From Malachius bipustulatus (Eukaryota > Arthropoda > Insecta > Coleoptera > Melyridae): DNA of 64,000 nucleotides. The translations under genes and the position numbers were made by a program. Each line of letters starts with the position of its first letter. The stretch's first letter is position 1. Of this stretch, positions 30,868-41,209 are shown piece after piece. The notes below the pieces were generated by a model. That model ran no database searches. It saw only the letters and a program-made list of their open reading frames with translations, and had not been told where the DNA came from. The stretch is taken from assembly GCA_910589415.1 (NCBI GenBank), contig OU342637.1, positions 38,656,162 through 38,720,161 of the forward strand, written 5' to 3'.

Positions 30868-31899
30868 ACAGGGTGTTTCATTAATCAGTGCAGAAAATTC
30901 AACTGGAGATTTCTTGTTGAATTTTAAGGGGGGTTTGTCATAATTTTTTTTTTATTAAAGCCTCCCCTAAGAAGTTACAACCCCTTAAAGTAGGGTAAAA
31001 AATTCAAATTTATCGATTTTTTTCTGAAATGACTTGAAATAAAAAAAAACGGCTAGGTATTCGAATACTACTACCATGAAGCCTCCATAATTACATAATT
31101 CTATACACCCTTGTTCTCTGCAAGGGTGTGAATCATACTACCCCTAAAAGTTTTTTTTCCAGAACTTTTTTCCTAATAATTTTTTTCATCTTTAAATAGA
31201 CACTTTGGAGGGCCAGTTCAATTGGAAAAAAATTGGTCTCTTATAAATTTCACGGAAACTCAATACTTTTCCACTAAAGAAATAAAATAAGCGGACTTAC
31301 TTAAATTATAACAGTGTGATTTTACATACAAATTTATAAAAATATGTAAATATGTAAAATATTTATAGAAATAAATAAACATTAAATAACACAAAAAACA
31401 TAATTAACAATAAACACAATCAATTTAATTTAAATTAACAATATTTTGTTTAAGACAGGTGCTCCAAATGGGCACCATTTTCTTGAATACATTCCCTTAT
31501 TTAATTTTTTTAGTGGAAAAGTATTGAGTTTTAGTGAAATTTTTAAGAGACTCTTTTCAATAGAACTGGCCCTCCTAAGTGTGAGTTTAAAGATGAAAAA
31601 AAATTATTAGGAAAAAAAACTTTTAGGGGTAGTATGATTCACACCCTTGCAGAGAACAAGGGTGCATAGAATTATGTAATTATGGTGGCTTCCTGGTAGT
31701 AGTATTCGAATACCTAGCCGTTTTTTTTTTTATTTCAAGTCATTTCAGAAAAAAATCGATAAATGTGAATTTTTTACCTTTCTTTAAGGGGCTGTAACTT
31801 CTTAGGGGAGGCTTTAAGAAATTTTTTTTATGACAAACCCCCCTTAAAATTCAGCAAGGAATCTCCAATTGAATTTTCTGCACTGATTAATGAAACACC
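30868..31899. mobile_element. Foldback transposon with ~400-bp arms and mariner-like remnant
   Basis: Arms at about 30871-31277 and 31507-31897 are closely matched reverse complements beginning TACAGGGTGTTTCATTAATC, flanked by TA. The 230-bp centre encodes on the minus strand a short IRECIQENGAHLEHL-like peptide, resembling the extreme C-terminus of IS630/Tc1/mariner transposases. It is thus probably a deletion product of a long-TIR mariner-like element. Confidence 0.65.
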
Positions 31900-32427
31900 C
31901 TGTATATCGAAAACTAAAGCTTCAACGACCCATGTCCACAGAGAATTTTTTTTAAATTTTTTGAAGTTTATTAGTTTTTGGTTTCCATTATTTTTTCATA
32001 CCGAATGATATAAAAAACCAATATGGCGGCCATAAGAAAAACAAAAGTTGGCTATGAAAACTCAGATCTAGTCGGCTTTGAAAATTTTTGTAATGTCAAA
32101 TGGATAGCTTTTGACGACTTATGTAAGCTTACAAAAAATAATTCATTATTTCCCAATAATAAAAAAGATATGGCTAAAATAAGAAATTTTGATTTTTCAG
32201 TTTTTGCAGGATATTTCAGCAATGACTGGAAATATTCAAAGAAAAAATTCAGATTCTCATTAAGCATTAATTTGTGCAGCTTTACTCTAATTTAACCCAC
32301 CCTGTATCTCTTGCCGTTTCCAAGATCCCCATGTAATGCGCCACTTACAATGGATACTGGACACACTGTATACATATTCTAATTTATAAATGCAGCACAC
32401 TATTTGTAATTTGTAATTTTGTTCTAG

Positions 32428-32604
32428 TTGTCCCAGGGCGTTTTGGTTAAAGTATTCCCGTCGTTGGTTCAGCAGAGTAAGACCAGGTTTCATAATTTAC
32501 CAGTTGGCGCAAGCATCATACTAGGCAACAATGGTTTTATTTGGATCTACCCTTCGACGGATATATCAGAGGAAGGCACCGGAGGTTTCATACAAAATTT
32601 AGAG
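32428..32604 (+). CDS. EXOSC2: EXOSC2 exon (start of KH domain)
   Basis: 177 bp, 59 codons, phase 0 at both ends. TTCTAG acceptor, GTATGT donor. It encodes LSQGVLVKVFPSLVQQSKTR and the KH segment ILGNNGFIWIYPS with the GNNG loop characteristic of Rrp4, ending GGFIQNLE. It joins exon 6025-6159 across the 26.3-kb TE-filled intron; the following intron is only 69 bp. Confidence 0.95.
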
Positions 32605-32673
32605 GTATGTATCGTTATAATGATAGTAATAATTGTCTCGGTGAATTATTTCTGTAATGTTTTTTTTTTTTAG

Positions 32674-32886
32674 ATGGTACGTCGATCAGAAAGAGAAACA
32701 ATGGGAAGAATTAGAAATTGTATTTTAGCCTTGACACAGAGTAAGATGATGCTTAGTGATACCAGTATCATCTATTCTTTTGAGGAATCTCTGAAATACA
32801 CTGTAGCTGGGTTGTTATTGCCGGAAGCCATGGTCGATGTCGCACTTTTAACACAGCAGAGGTTATGTATGTTGGAAAACGATTAA
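32674..32886 (+). CDS. EXOSC2: EXOSC2 terminal exon (end of KH domain) with stop
   Basis: 71 codons including TAA. The acceptor has a run of T before TAG. Reads MVRRSERETMGRIRNCILAL, MMLSDTSIIYSFEES and LTQQRLCMLEND, the alpha-helical C-terminus of Rrp4. The first Met is internal to the protein. Visible coding total is about 253 residues, against about 290 in animal orthologues, so only the N-terminus is missing. No disabling change was seen, so the gene looks functional despite its introns. Confidence 0.95.
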   Translation: MVRRSERETMGRIRNCILALTQSKMMLSDTSIIYSFEESLKYTVAGLLLPEAMVDVALLTQQRLCMLEND

Positions 32887-33071
32887 AATGTCATTTCTGT
32901 GTTTATTTTGTTTCATTTTTATTTATATCCTCCAATGTTGGTTTAAGTAAAATTAATATCACTCGAATATTCTGAGATACAGCAGTTACATTAGAAGTTT
33001 TTTTTATTTATCATTGAATTGTTTCTTCTGATTTGTCCTATGCAACATAATTTTCGATCCTGTTCTTATGA

Positions 33072-33077
33072 AATAAA
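33072..33077 (+). terminator. Likely EXOSC2 polyadenylation signal
   Basis: AATAAA about 186 bp after the stop, within AT-rich 3' UTR. It is the first canonical signal downstream. Confidence 0.6.
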
Positions 33078-33428
33078 ATATTTTAAAATTACGCTACTTT
33101 GGTTATATCGGTGTAGTGTATTGGGTATAGACGGTTGGCAGTGCGTGACTGGAATTTAGCATGCGAAAACTTCGCCAATTGTCCAAAAGCACTTCTAACT
33201 GACTGTTTCACCCAATACACTGGACTTCACTCCCTAAAGAAAAGTAACAACAGTAAAATAAGAAACTAAATAAATTATAAACTAAATAAACCTAACAAAA
33301 AAAAATGAATCTTTTATAATATAATTTTTACAAAGAACCCCATACAATCCTTATTGAAGTAGGCTGCTGGTGAAATGCTTCTGGGATTCGATGAGTAGAT
33401 TACAAGTTTCCATGGGCAGTCTACTTTT

Positions 33429-33467
<39 letters not shown>

Positions 33468-34466
33468 TTTACTTATAGCATTAACATATAAAGGTGATCC
33501 CAAAATGGCAGACATGGTATACAGCGTCTGCGTCATCAATGCCAATTCATTTTAATTCCGGTATCCTTCCGGAATTTATCCTCCTCTTGCACAACCCTGT
33601 TGCCCATCCCTAGACATTATGGCTGTTCACGGCAAGAGGAAACATTCATGTGCGTAACGTGAGTGGTAAAAATGAACGTTCAAGATTCCACCACCAACAC
33701 AAGTCGCAGTTGAGCAGCAAGACGAGTCGGATCGCAGTAAAAAGCCCCGTGGGCGACGTCAAGAACAGTGTATAGTGACCGGCCCTAGCACCAGCACCAT
33801 TTTTTCAGTTGTTGTATATACGTCGCGGCTTCCGTCTTCACAATATAAATATCATCATTTAACGCGTCCCATTAATAGGCCGATCGCATTAATTTGAACA
33901 TTCACATTTCCCGCACGGTGAGTACACAATAAACTATTAAGCCATAATATTAATTGTTGATCCTGTCTATTATTGTTTCCCGGTGTATCCTGTACCCTGG
34001 TCCTTCGCCCAGATTAGAACAAGCTTTTCGGTCTTACAAACCGACCTATTAAAAATTCTTTATTTCAACATAATTTTCACCCGATTAGTTCCCCATTAAG
34101 GGAATCATACATTTGTCCTCCGCATCCGATTGATTCCCCAATAAGGGAACCATACACAGGGTGTTGTACAGGATGTTTAGAAGCATGTAAATTTAAACCA
34201 AAACTGGCTCCTCGGCTTCGTTACCGAGATATAGGCTCTCCTTTTTCTAAAATTTAAATCGAAATGGCAGTCAAATTTAAACAACCTCCACTGGAAAAGC
34301 ACATGATTTGACATACATATTACGATAGTGTTTGCTTTTTATTTTTTTCCCTGAGTTCAACAAAATATTTCAATGTGGCATCGTTGTTCGAATTCGAGCT
34401 TTTGAATATTATCAAATTTGTATCCGAGCAACGAATTGTTTTAAGTTTTGTTGTACTTGCTATTTC
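33078..34466. other. Intergenic sequence, small MITE-like repeat and microsatellite
   Basis: A 12-bp inverted repeat AGTGTATTGGGT/ACCCAATACACT brackets about 33121-33222. A (TAA)n tract covers about 33429-33468. The stretch 33620-34030 has LTR-like features but was not accepted. An ACAGGGTGTTGTACAGG motif near 34155 may start another MITE. No gene recognised. Confidence 0.4.
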
Positions 34467-34470
34467 ATAT

Positions 34471-35063
34471 TGTTACGGGTTTCACAATTATAAATCCACC
34501 ATTAAAAGTCTGTAAATTCCTTTATTGTCTTATTCACTAACACAAGTTATATAACTTCTAAATCTCAATAATAAACACAGCTGTTCTCTTGTCTTCACTC
34601 ACAGATACTACACTACACTACTTGTCTATTCTTTATAATCCGATATTCTACTGTCACTACTGGCTTCCTTACTTCACACTTCACTTCACTACTGCTCTGT
34701 CTATACTTCAGTATTCACCTTCACGTACAGGATACTACTACTACTGACTCGCGGCCATACGGCGGTCCTTATATAGTCCCCCGACGGGTAATCGAAACAG
34801 TAGGCACCTTCTCGTAGGTTGTAGAACTCACACCGGCGCACCGGCCGTGGGTTCTGGAAATGTCAGATTGTTCGGCGAGACCACTCCAGTAGTCCATAGA
34901 ACAACTGTGTGTCAATGTGTCATATGACATGTGACTGGAATTGTCGCGAACGTGTCATTGACTAACCCATACATAAAAAAAAGAATGTAAACAAACGAAA
35001 TGGTGTACTAGAATTTTCAAGAAAACATCTAATAGAATCTTCTTCCAGAGCGGTCTCGTTATA
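34471..35063 (-). repeat. Gypsy B 3' LTR
   Basis: 593 bp, TGTTACGGGTTTCAC to TCTCGTTATA; a longer subtype than in copy A. It is adjacent to a polypurine tract (complement of CTGCCCCCATTCT, 35064-35076). A TTATATAGTCC core-promoter-like motif lies near 34770. Confidence 0.85.
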
Positions 35064-35099
35064 CTGCCCCCATTCTATTTTCCGAGCGTCCTCGAAAGT

Positions 35100-36105
35100 T
35101 CTCAAACGAACTTATTCACTGTCTCCACAGTAGGGTGCCAGACGATTCAGGTGGACTACCTTCATCTTGCACTTGGGAGTACCGCTTCGCTGTATCCTAT
35201 ACACCACGTCGTTTATCCTTTTAATATGGTGTAAGGCCCTTCCCAGGATAGAATAAATTTAGGCGACAAACCCTTCTTCCTAGTTAATAAAACCACACTT
35301 TGTCCTCCTGTGAAGCCGCCGGAGTTTGCCTTCAAGTCGTACCTCGCCTTCATTCGGTCGCTGGCCAACTTAATCTTCCTCCTGACAAGGGAATGCACTT
35401 CCGCCATGGAGTTTCTCAATTCATCGACATAGTTTCTGATCTCAGATGGTGGACTGCTTGGTGAACCGTACACCAAATCACAGGGTAGCCGAATCTCCTT
35501 GCCGAATACAACCTTGGTCGGTATCTACCCCGTAGTCTCATGGATGGCTGCCCTGTATGACATCAGCAACAAAGGCAGGTACTGGTCCCAGTCTCTCTGT
35601 TTGTTTCTCACCATGTTCGACAGATGCTCCTCCATTGTTCGATTAAACCGTTCTACCATACCGTCAGACTGTGGATGGAGAGGTGTAGTCCTTGTCTTGT
35701 TTATCCCTAGCAGTTTACACATTTCTGCAAAAACTTGGGATTCAAAGTTTCGTCCTTGATCAGAATGCAACTCTCAAGGTACGCCAAATCTGCTAATTAA
35801 ATTATCCACCAAGACTCTCGCAACTGTAGCAGCTTCTTGGTTCGGTATGGCGTATGCTTCAGGCCACTTGTTAAAATAATCCATGGCAACCAGGATAAAG
35901 CGGTTGCCGCTGTCGCTGATTGGAAAAGGACCTGCTACGTCTATGGCTATCCTCTCGAATGGGGCTCCGACGTTGTACTGCTTCATAGCGCCTGTCAATC
36001 TTCTGCTTGGGCCCTTGCTTGCAGCACATTTCTCGCACTTACGGCATCAGACTTCGACATCGTCCTTGCATTTCATCCATTAGAACCTCTCTCGAACTTT
36101 CGCTA
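35100..36105 (-). pseudogene. Gypsy B integrase, frameshifted
   Basis: Pieces at 35213-35476, 35525-35770 and 35774-35998 carry the same blocks as copy A integrase: IAIDVAGPFPISD, HSDQGRNFESQVF, GMVERFNRTMEEHLS and RMKARYDLKANSGG. Small indels break the frame at about 35285, 35522 and 35772. The zinc-binding module is interrupted near 36080 where a Trp codon region is altered. Confidence 0.85.
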
Positions 36106-36733
36106 GTGTTTTGTTCACTCCGAAGTGAGCTCCTGATGTACCTCCGTGGATCACTTCGAGAATCTTCGGAACTTTACTCCTTGGAACCACCAACTGCGTG
36201 ACGATCTTCTTTCCATCGGCACTCTCCCAGGCTCTCTTCAGCAGACCATTTTCGATTTGCAGGGACTCCCATTGTGACCATAGAGCTTTATATTCTGGGC
36301 TACGTGGAGAAACCTCTGCCCAAGTTGGTCTCAGTCCATTCTCTTCTTTACGTTTTAAAATGTCTCCGATGTCTTTGTCTTTTTCTTGTTCTTTCCTGCA
36401 CGCTTCTATTGTCCATGCTGTATCTTCATTGATCACGATCCTTTTAACGCATTCTTCCTTCCGGCTGTCCTCAATCGGTTTAATACGAGGCGCCAACGTC
36501 AGCTTGGGCCTCTGATGATGCTCCGATGACCTGCTCTCCTGCTCATCATTGGCCGGTGGCGGGTTTCTGATGAAACTGCCATGACTGTCACTCCGGTTTA
36601 CCACCAAACCGCCAGCAGCCGCCGCCCCTTCTGAAGTCTCGCTCACTCCTCGAGAAACCTTTGCTCTCCACTCGGAAGCTGGGCCTTTCGCTCCCGTTTC
36701 TGTCTCGCCACGAACCAGATGTCTTGTATACAT
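36080..36733 (-). CDS. Gypsy B chimeric frame: foreign segment plus integrase leader
   Basis: 217 open codons. The C-terminal 110 residues (INEDTAWTIEACRKEQEKDK, then KALWSQWESLQIENGL and ILEVIHGGTSGAHFG) are the Gypsy spacer and start of integrase, intact where copy A is shifted. The N-terminal 100 residues, rich in Gly, Arg, Ser and Glu, have no counterpart in A; they include RNPPPANDEQESRSSEHHQ and RPKLTLAPRIKPIEDS. The latter resembles the RPKLxLxPR motif of eIF4B-type proteins, which is only a weak inference. Another frame of the same DNA is fused to Gag. Confidence 0.6.
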   Translation of the reverse strand: MYTRHLVRGETETGAKGPASEWRAKVSRGVSETSEGAAAAGGLVVNRSDSHGSFIRNPPPANDEQESRSSEHHQRPKLTLAPRIKPIEDSRKEECVKRIVINEDTAWTIEACRKEQEKDKDIGDILKRKEENGLRPTWAEVSPRSPEYKALWSQWESLQIENGLLKRAWESADGKKIVTQLVVPRSKVPKILEVIHGGTSGAHFGVNKTLAKVRERF

Positions 36734-37676
36734 CTTGTCGCCCTCTCATGTCTTGGCTGTCCACATGGCGCTGCGGTGTTCTGGTGATACCGAACTTAGG
36801 GGCCTTGATGTCGTCCGCCAGTATTCGCCCCTCCACACTGGCTGAAGTTAGTTTTCCTGCCGTCGACGAGGAGCTTCCCGTTCTCGAGAGACAACTCTCT
36901 CTGCTTCCGCTCCTGTCCCTGCCTGGTCTTCGTTCCAGGGATCCACTACGTCTCGGAGTCTCGCTAACTTTACAGTCACGAATAAAATGTGGACTGGATC
37001 CGCAACGGTAGCACTGTTTCCTGTTTTCGTCCCTCCTCGGGGTCCAACCTCTTTTCCCATTATTTAACTGCTCAGAGAGCTTATCCACCATCATTTTACT
37101 CAACCTTTCCAATATGGTAGTCACGTCCTCTTCTTTTTCTTCATTGATTGTCACTGATCGTACCTTGGAGAAGTTCCTACCATTGGACGCCTTGATTGCT
37201 GCGTCTATTTCAAGCGCTCTAACTAACGCTTCGCTGGACTTTGTCAAATGTGACATGCGCAGGATCTTCTGTATTTCAGTGTCTCGTATCCCGTTGACAA
37301 AGGTTTGCGAGGATAGTTGTTCCTTGAAATTCTGCGGCGAGTCTGGGTAGGCTTGATGGACAATCCTGTTGACATCAGCTTCGAACTCCTGTAGCGACTC
37401 GTTCGGCTTCTGCACTCTGCTCATTAACTGATTTTGGAACACCTGCTCCATATGTCGATTGCCGAACCGAAGTTCTAATGCTGCACTCAATTGGTCGTAA
37501 TTCGAGTGCAGTTCTATCGGCAGTGTTTGCAGCATGTCCACAGCTTGCCCCCGAAGAGCAAGAACCAGTGCTGTTGCCTTCTCTGCATCGTTCCACCCGT
37601 TGGCCATGCATGTAGCCTGAAACTTCATCTTGTACGCAGTCCAGGGAGTTGTTCCGTCGTACGCCGGTGGTTTCAC
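36588..37676 (-). CDS. Gypsy B Gag (middle and C-terminal) fused to foreign segment
   Basis: 362 open codons: capsid-like region beginning KPPAYDGTTPWTAYK, zinc knuckle CYRCGSSPHFIRDC, then, through a frame change relative to copy A, into the protease leader (AGKLTSASVEGRILADD) and on into TSGSWRDRNGSERPSFRV and a Gly/Arg-rich end. Its N-terminal coiled coil (138 codons, 38089-37673) lies in another frame, so full-length Gag is broken near 37680-37730 by a short deletion. Confidence 0.75.
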   Translation of the reverse strand: MKPPAYDGTTPWTAYKMKFQATCMANGWNDAEKATALVLALRGQAVDMLQTLPIELHSNYDQLSAALELRFGNRHMEQVFQNQLMSRVQKPNESLQEFEADVNRIVHQAYPDSPQNFKEQLSSQTFVNGIRDTEIQKILRMSHLTKSSEALVRALEIDAAIKASNGRNFSKVRSVTINEEKEEDVTTILERLSKMMVDKLSEQLNNGKRGWTPRRDENRKQCYRCGSSPHFIRDCKVSETPRRSGSLERRPGRDRSGSRESCLSRTGSSSSTAGKLTSASVEGRILADDIKAPKFGITRTPQRHVDSQDMRGRQDVYKTSGSWRDRNGSERPSFRVESKGFSRSERDFRRGGGCWRFGGKPE

Positions 37677-38089
37677 TTTCGTGCCAAAACTGCTAGTCGG
37701 TGTGGCACACGGAGAATGCTTTCCAGAGTTCTGAGTTTATTCTCGATCTCCTCTACCAGCAGTTTTGTTTTATGTTCCACTAGGTTTACTTCGTCGCGAA
37801 CACCACCGACTTCGTTGCGAACACCATTGACTTCATCACGAACACCATCAATGTCTTGTTTCACTTTGTTTAGTCCACACACATAATCGTCTCTTTGCTG
37901 CAGAATAACTTTCAGCAGCTGCTCTTCACTGTCCTTTTGTTGTTGCAGCAGCTTCTCTTCACTTATTTTCTGTTGCTGCAGACTGTCTTCCAGTTTCTTA
38001 ACGATGTTCTTCTGCTCTTCCCGGCCATTTTCGAGCTTCTTCATGATGTTTTTCTGCTCTTCCTGGCCGTTTTTGAGCAGTAGCATCAT
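37673..38089 (-). pseudogene. Gypsy B Gag N-terminal coiled coil
   Basis: 138 codons with NGQEEQKNIMKKLE and NGREEQKNIVKKLED units followed by SLQQQKISEEKLLQQQKDSEEQLL, a different repeat make-up from copy A. The usual MGKLRSGKETGSDKMSEQM start is altered: the TGC/TAC changes at about 38095 leave a stop upstream. Confidence 0.7.
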
Positions 38090-38204
38090 ATCCGCCTACA
38101 TTTTCTCAGACATTTTGTCGCTTTCAGTTTCTTTTCCACTTCTTAATTTCACAATTAACTAATTAATCTTCTTGCTGGAATCGGATCCCACTTCTGACAC
38201 CAGT

Positions 38205-38608
38205 CGTTACGGGTTCACAATTATAAATCCACCACTAAAAGTCTGTAAATTCCTTTATTGTCTTATTGACTAACACAAGTTATATAACCTCTAACTCTCA
38301 ATAATAAACACAGATCTTCTCTTGTCTTCACTCACAGATACTACACTACACTACTTGTCTATTCTTTATAATCCGATATTCTACTGTCACTACTGGCTTC
38401 CTTACTTCACACTTCACTTCACTGCTGCTCTGTCTATACTTCAGTCTTCACCTTCACCTCCAGGATACTACTACTACCATACTACTACCATACGACGGTT
38501 CTAATATAGTCCCCCGACGGGTCATCGAAACAGTAGGCACCTTCTCGTAGGTTGTAGAACTCACACCGGCGCACCGGCAGTGGATTCTGGAAATGTCAGA
38601 TTGTTCAC
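38205..38608 (-). repeat. Gypsy B 5' LTR, truncated
   Basis: Starts CGTTACGGGTTCAC (TG changed to CG at the terminus) and matches 34471 onward to about 38608, then stops abruptly before reaching the GTTATA end. The sequence beyond is unrelated. Confidence 0.8.
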
Positions 38609-39880
38609 AATGGATGCTGTGGTGCTGTCCGTGTCTGCCATTTCGGGATCATAATATAACATATTATCATATTACAAGTGTTGTAATATGATGAATATGT
38701 CCCCAAACAATATAAGTAATTATGAATTAAAATTCCAGTACAAAACCTACCATATCAAAATCACTGCACCCCGATGGTCAAGGTAACGTAATTAACCAAA
38801 ATTCAAGCTTTGGTAAATTTGCCCACCGTTGTACATACACATGCAACAGTAGAAAACCCTAGTTCACGGACTCAATCAATCATCAGTGATGCATTATAAA
38901 CAATTTCTATTTATCTCAAAATTTACTTTTAATCAACCTAAATCAAATTTTAACTACCCGAGCTATCGATTGGTAAGAAAAAATAAAAGCAGCCGCTCAC
39001 ATGGCATAAAACAGGTAAAGAATACAATACAACTAAAAAAAACACCCAAAGATAAAACAAAACATCCAGTGCAATATCATCTGGATAAGGAAATGCAAAG
39101 CTCAAATATACAATACCACTATTATCAGTCAATAGTTGTTATTAAGATTCCATTCTTAAAATTCTGTGACAATTTTAATGTGTCCCCTCAGAATATTTGG
39201 GTTATTATCATTGTTGTAAATAAAAACAATGGGGTTATTTTATTTATTTGTTTACATTTTGTTTATTATTTCTGATTTATTTATTTTAGTGTGGTTGTCA
39301 TTATGTGGTCTTGTCAGTGTTGTTTGTCAATGTCATTCTTAATGGTGGGAACTGGATGTTCTTTTTATTTTTGCAAGAGGAATCTTGATCCTGCTGACCG
39401 GAGACTCAATTTTTTTTTCTTCAAAATTTAAATATATCTAATCAATCACCCTGATTAAAAGTAGATGAAAAAAAGGGAAATTAAGAGGAAAAATTCTATA
39501 AAATTAAAATTTTATTCTTAATAAAAATCCACTCGGAGGAGAACCTTACATCTTTTGCTTGACGTTAATAATCATTGAAACCCAGCTTCACATTAAACTC
39601 GTAGGAAGTTTCAACGTGTGTTGGAGTAGGAGAAGCTGGATTTCGCTAGGCCGACCGTGCAGGGTACTGGTGGTACGGTCATTCTTCTTAGAAGGATAAA
39701 ATTTATTACGGCAAGAAAACTCTCCCCGGATTATTCCTTAAACGCCCTCCTTCTGCATCGGAGGTGAGTAACTGCAAGTCCGTCTACTACGACACTTACT
39801 TTTGTCAAACGAAAAGGATATTGCTGGCACGCTTTGTGTCAGCCGAACTTTCTTAGTCTCCGACAGCAGTTTACAGATCT
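38609..39880. other. Unassigned AT-rich sequence
   Basis: No gene recognised; the longest open frames lack similarity and codon structure. A 40-bp patch with GATCCCGAAATGGCAGACA (minus) at 38630-38650 is an inverted near-copy of 33496-33515. ATATTATGATAAT-type hairpins occur near 38660. Confidence 0.4.
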
Positions 39881-39894
39881 TCTCTTTTGCAGGG

Positions 39895-40463
39895 TGTTCG
39901 TCCACGGTATTTGTTCATCGATATTAACTTTTCGTACGTGGTAACTGTTCATATATGGTATTTGTCCGTACATGGTAGCTGTTCGTCCATGATAGCTGTG
40001 TATACGCTGGTTGTAGAACCAACAATGGGTGTTACACCTAGAACCTGGTTAAACACCGCTTATTTTCTTATTAATGTCAATCTCATTTGATTTGATATCT
40101 GGTATAGAGCTAGGTTGTAAATCTAGCTATTTAGTATAAATAGTTGTGTAATGCAATATTAACACTTGGTTAGGGTCAATGTGAGATAAATAAATTTAGG
40201 TATATAGGTATAAGTAAAGTATGAATTTATGATGTTTATTTAAGTATTAATTTTATAGATTTAGTTTCTCACAGGGAGTAGGAACTTATTACTCTCCTGA
40301 GAGGACTGACTTGAGTGAGTGCTTACTTGCTACACTGCCCAACTCGCAAACCTGCATGGTTATTTCCAGTAGGGTGGGAGCGAACACTGGACAGCGACCA
40401 GCGATGTTATACAGGGTTATACAAGCTGTTCGTCAAGGGTACTTGTTGGTACACGGTATTTGT
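39895..40463 (+). repeat. Degenerate 17-bp repeat and the target of the ribozyme element
   Basis: Imperfect copies of GTTCGTCCATGGTAGCT run through 39895-39990 (about five), and two more occur at 40428-40463 directly beside the hammerhead element, whose 12-bp target duplication (CACGGTATTTGT) is part of this repeat. Sequence right of the element at 41834 continues it. Confidence 0.5.
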
Positions 40464-40670
40464 ATATTAAAAAGCCGAAGTATACTCAAAAGTCACAACA
40501 AACCGTAGGTAGGTAGGTCTTAATGAGTATAAAGACAAATCAATAGCCTGTCGTATTGGAGTCGGGTTTTAACCCATCGTCCTGACAGTTGTCAAGTCTG
40601 GAGCGCCCGAGAACCCAAATAAAGAGCTTCTCGACTCAGGCAGCAACACACATCCAACCAGACTACCAAA

Positions 40671-40715
40671 AGCACGGACGGCCGTTTCGGTCTCATTAGA
40701 CCTCGTCAGCGTACT
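40671..40715 (-). ncRNA. Type I hammerhead ribozyme (unit 1)
   Basis: Minus strand order: AGUACG, CUGACGA, stem II GGUCU-AAUG-AGACC, GAAA, CGGCCG, UC, CGUGCU. Stem I AGUACG/CGUGCU has one G-U pair; stem III is the self-complementary CGGCCG. All core residues are intact and cleavage is expected after GUC at the stem III/stem I junction. Confidence 0.9.
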
Positions 40716-41164
40716 ATATTGGAGAGTCCGGAAGGATATGAATCGCTGCATGAATCGAAAACCCTATATGGAATCTCATTCAACCGGTTACCAGTGACCT
40801 CGAGACAGAGCGACATCTATCAAAAGAAACCACAGGCTCCCAGCCAAACAAAACTCCAGTGTGTATTATGGGTTGCAGACACTCCAGGGGCTACGAGACT
40901 GACATCAGTAATGCATATTAAAAAGCCGAAGTATACTCAAAAGTCACAACAAACGGTAGGTAGGTAGGTCTTAATGAGTATAAAGACAAATCAATAGCCT
41001 GTCGTATTGGAGTCGGGTTTTAACCCATCGTCCTGACAGTTGTCAAGTCTGGAGCGCCCGAGAACCCAAATAAAGAGCTTCTCGACTCCGGCAGCAACTC
41101 CAGCAGCTCCATATAGGGTTTTCGATTCATGCAGCGATTCATATCCTTCCGGACTCTCCAATAT

Positions 41165-41209
41165 AGTACGCTGACGAGGTCTAATGAGACCGAAACAGCC
41201 GTCCGTGCT
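41165..41209 (+). ncRNA. Type I hammerhead ribozyme (inverted partial unit)
   Basis: Same fold as the unit-1 ribozyme on the opposite strand: AGTACG 41165-41170, CTGACGA 41171-41177, GAAA 41192-41195, GTC 41201-41203, CGTGCT 41204-41209. Stem III reads CAGCCG instead of CGGCCG, so self-pairing is weakened by a G to A change. Confidence 0.88.

Larger units (their letters stand above)
30209..32313. mobile_element. Composite of nested MITE/foldback elements
   Basis: Outer limits TACAGGGTG (30209) and its inverse CACCCTGTA (about 32305). A 40-bp segment with GGGTCGTTGAAGCTTTAG is inverted at 30286-30325 and 31903-31940. Nested inside are a small MITE (30328-30477) and a long-armed foldback (30868-31899). 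The right part 32020-32310 (GGCCATAAGAAAAACAAAAG...) recurs at 50846-51130. No intact coding sequence. Confidence 0.55.
34467..38608 (-). mobile_element. Gypsy copy B, RT-less chimeric derivative
   Basis: Minus-strand element with 3' LTR 34471-35063 (preceded by ATAT, 34467-34470), integrase and spacer (about 35080-36480), a 270-bp segment not present in copy A (about 36485-36760), gag (36790-38089), tRNA-Leu primer site (38186-38202) and a 5' LTR cut at 38608. Protease, RT and RNase H are absent; the break runs from the protease leader straight to the spacer before integrase. It could only have moved with help from another copy. Confidence 0.85.

Noticed and set aside
32023..32295. 90-codon open frame just upstream of EXOSC2 exon 3
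   Set aside because: It lies within a repeat that also occurs at 50846 in decayed inverted form, so the frame is fortuitous.
33620..34030. Possible BEL/Pao LTR with a TGGTCCTTCG primer-site-like motif near 34000
   Set aside because: No second LTR, no coding remains and no clear ends; the motif alone is too short.
33496..38650. Inverted GATCCCAAAATGGCAGACA patches as ends of one element around Gypsy B
   Set aside because: Only about 40 bp of similarity, no matching duplication, and Gypsy B already has its own ATAT flank; more likely two scraps of a dispersed repeat.
38886..39275. 129-codon open frame
   Set aside because: Lys/Asn/Ile-rich composition expected of chance in AT-rich DNA; no domain, no splice context.
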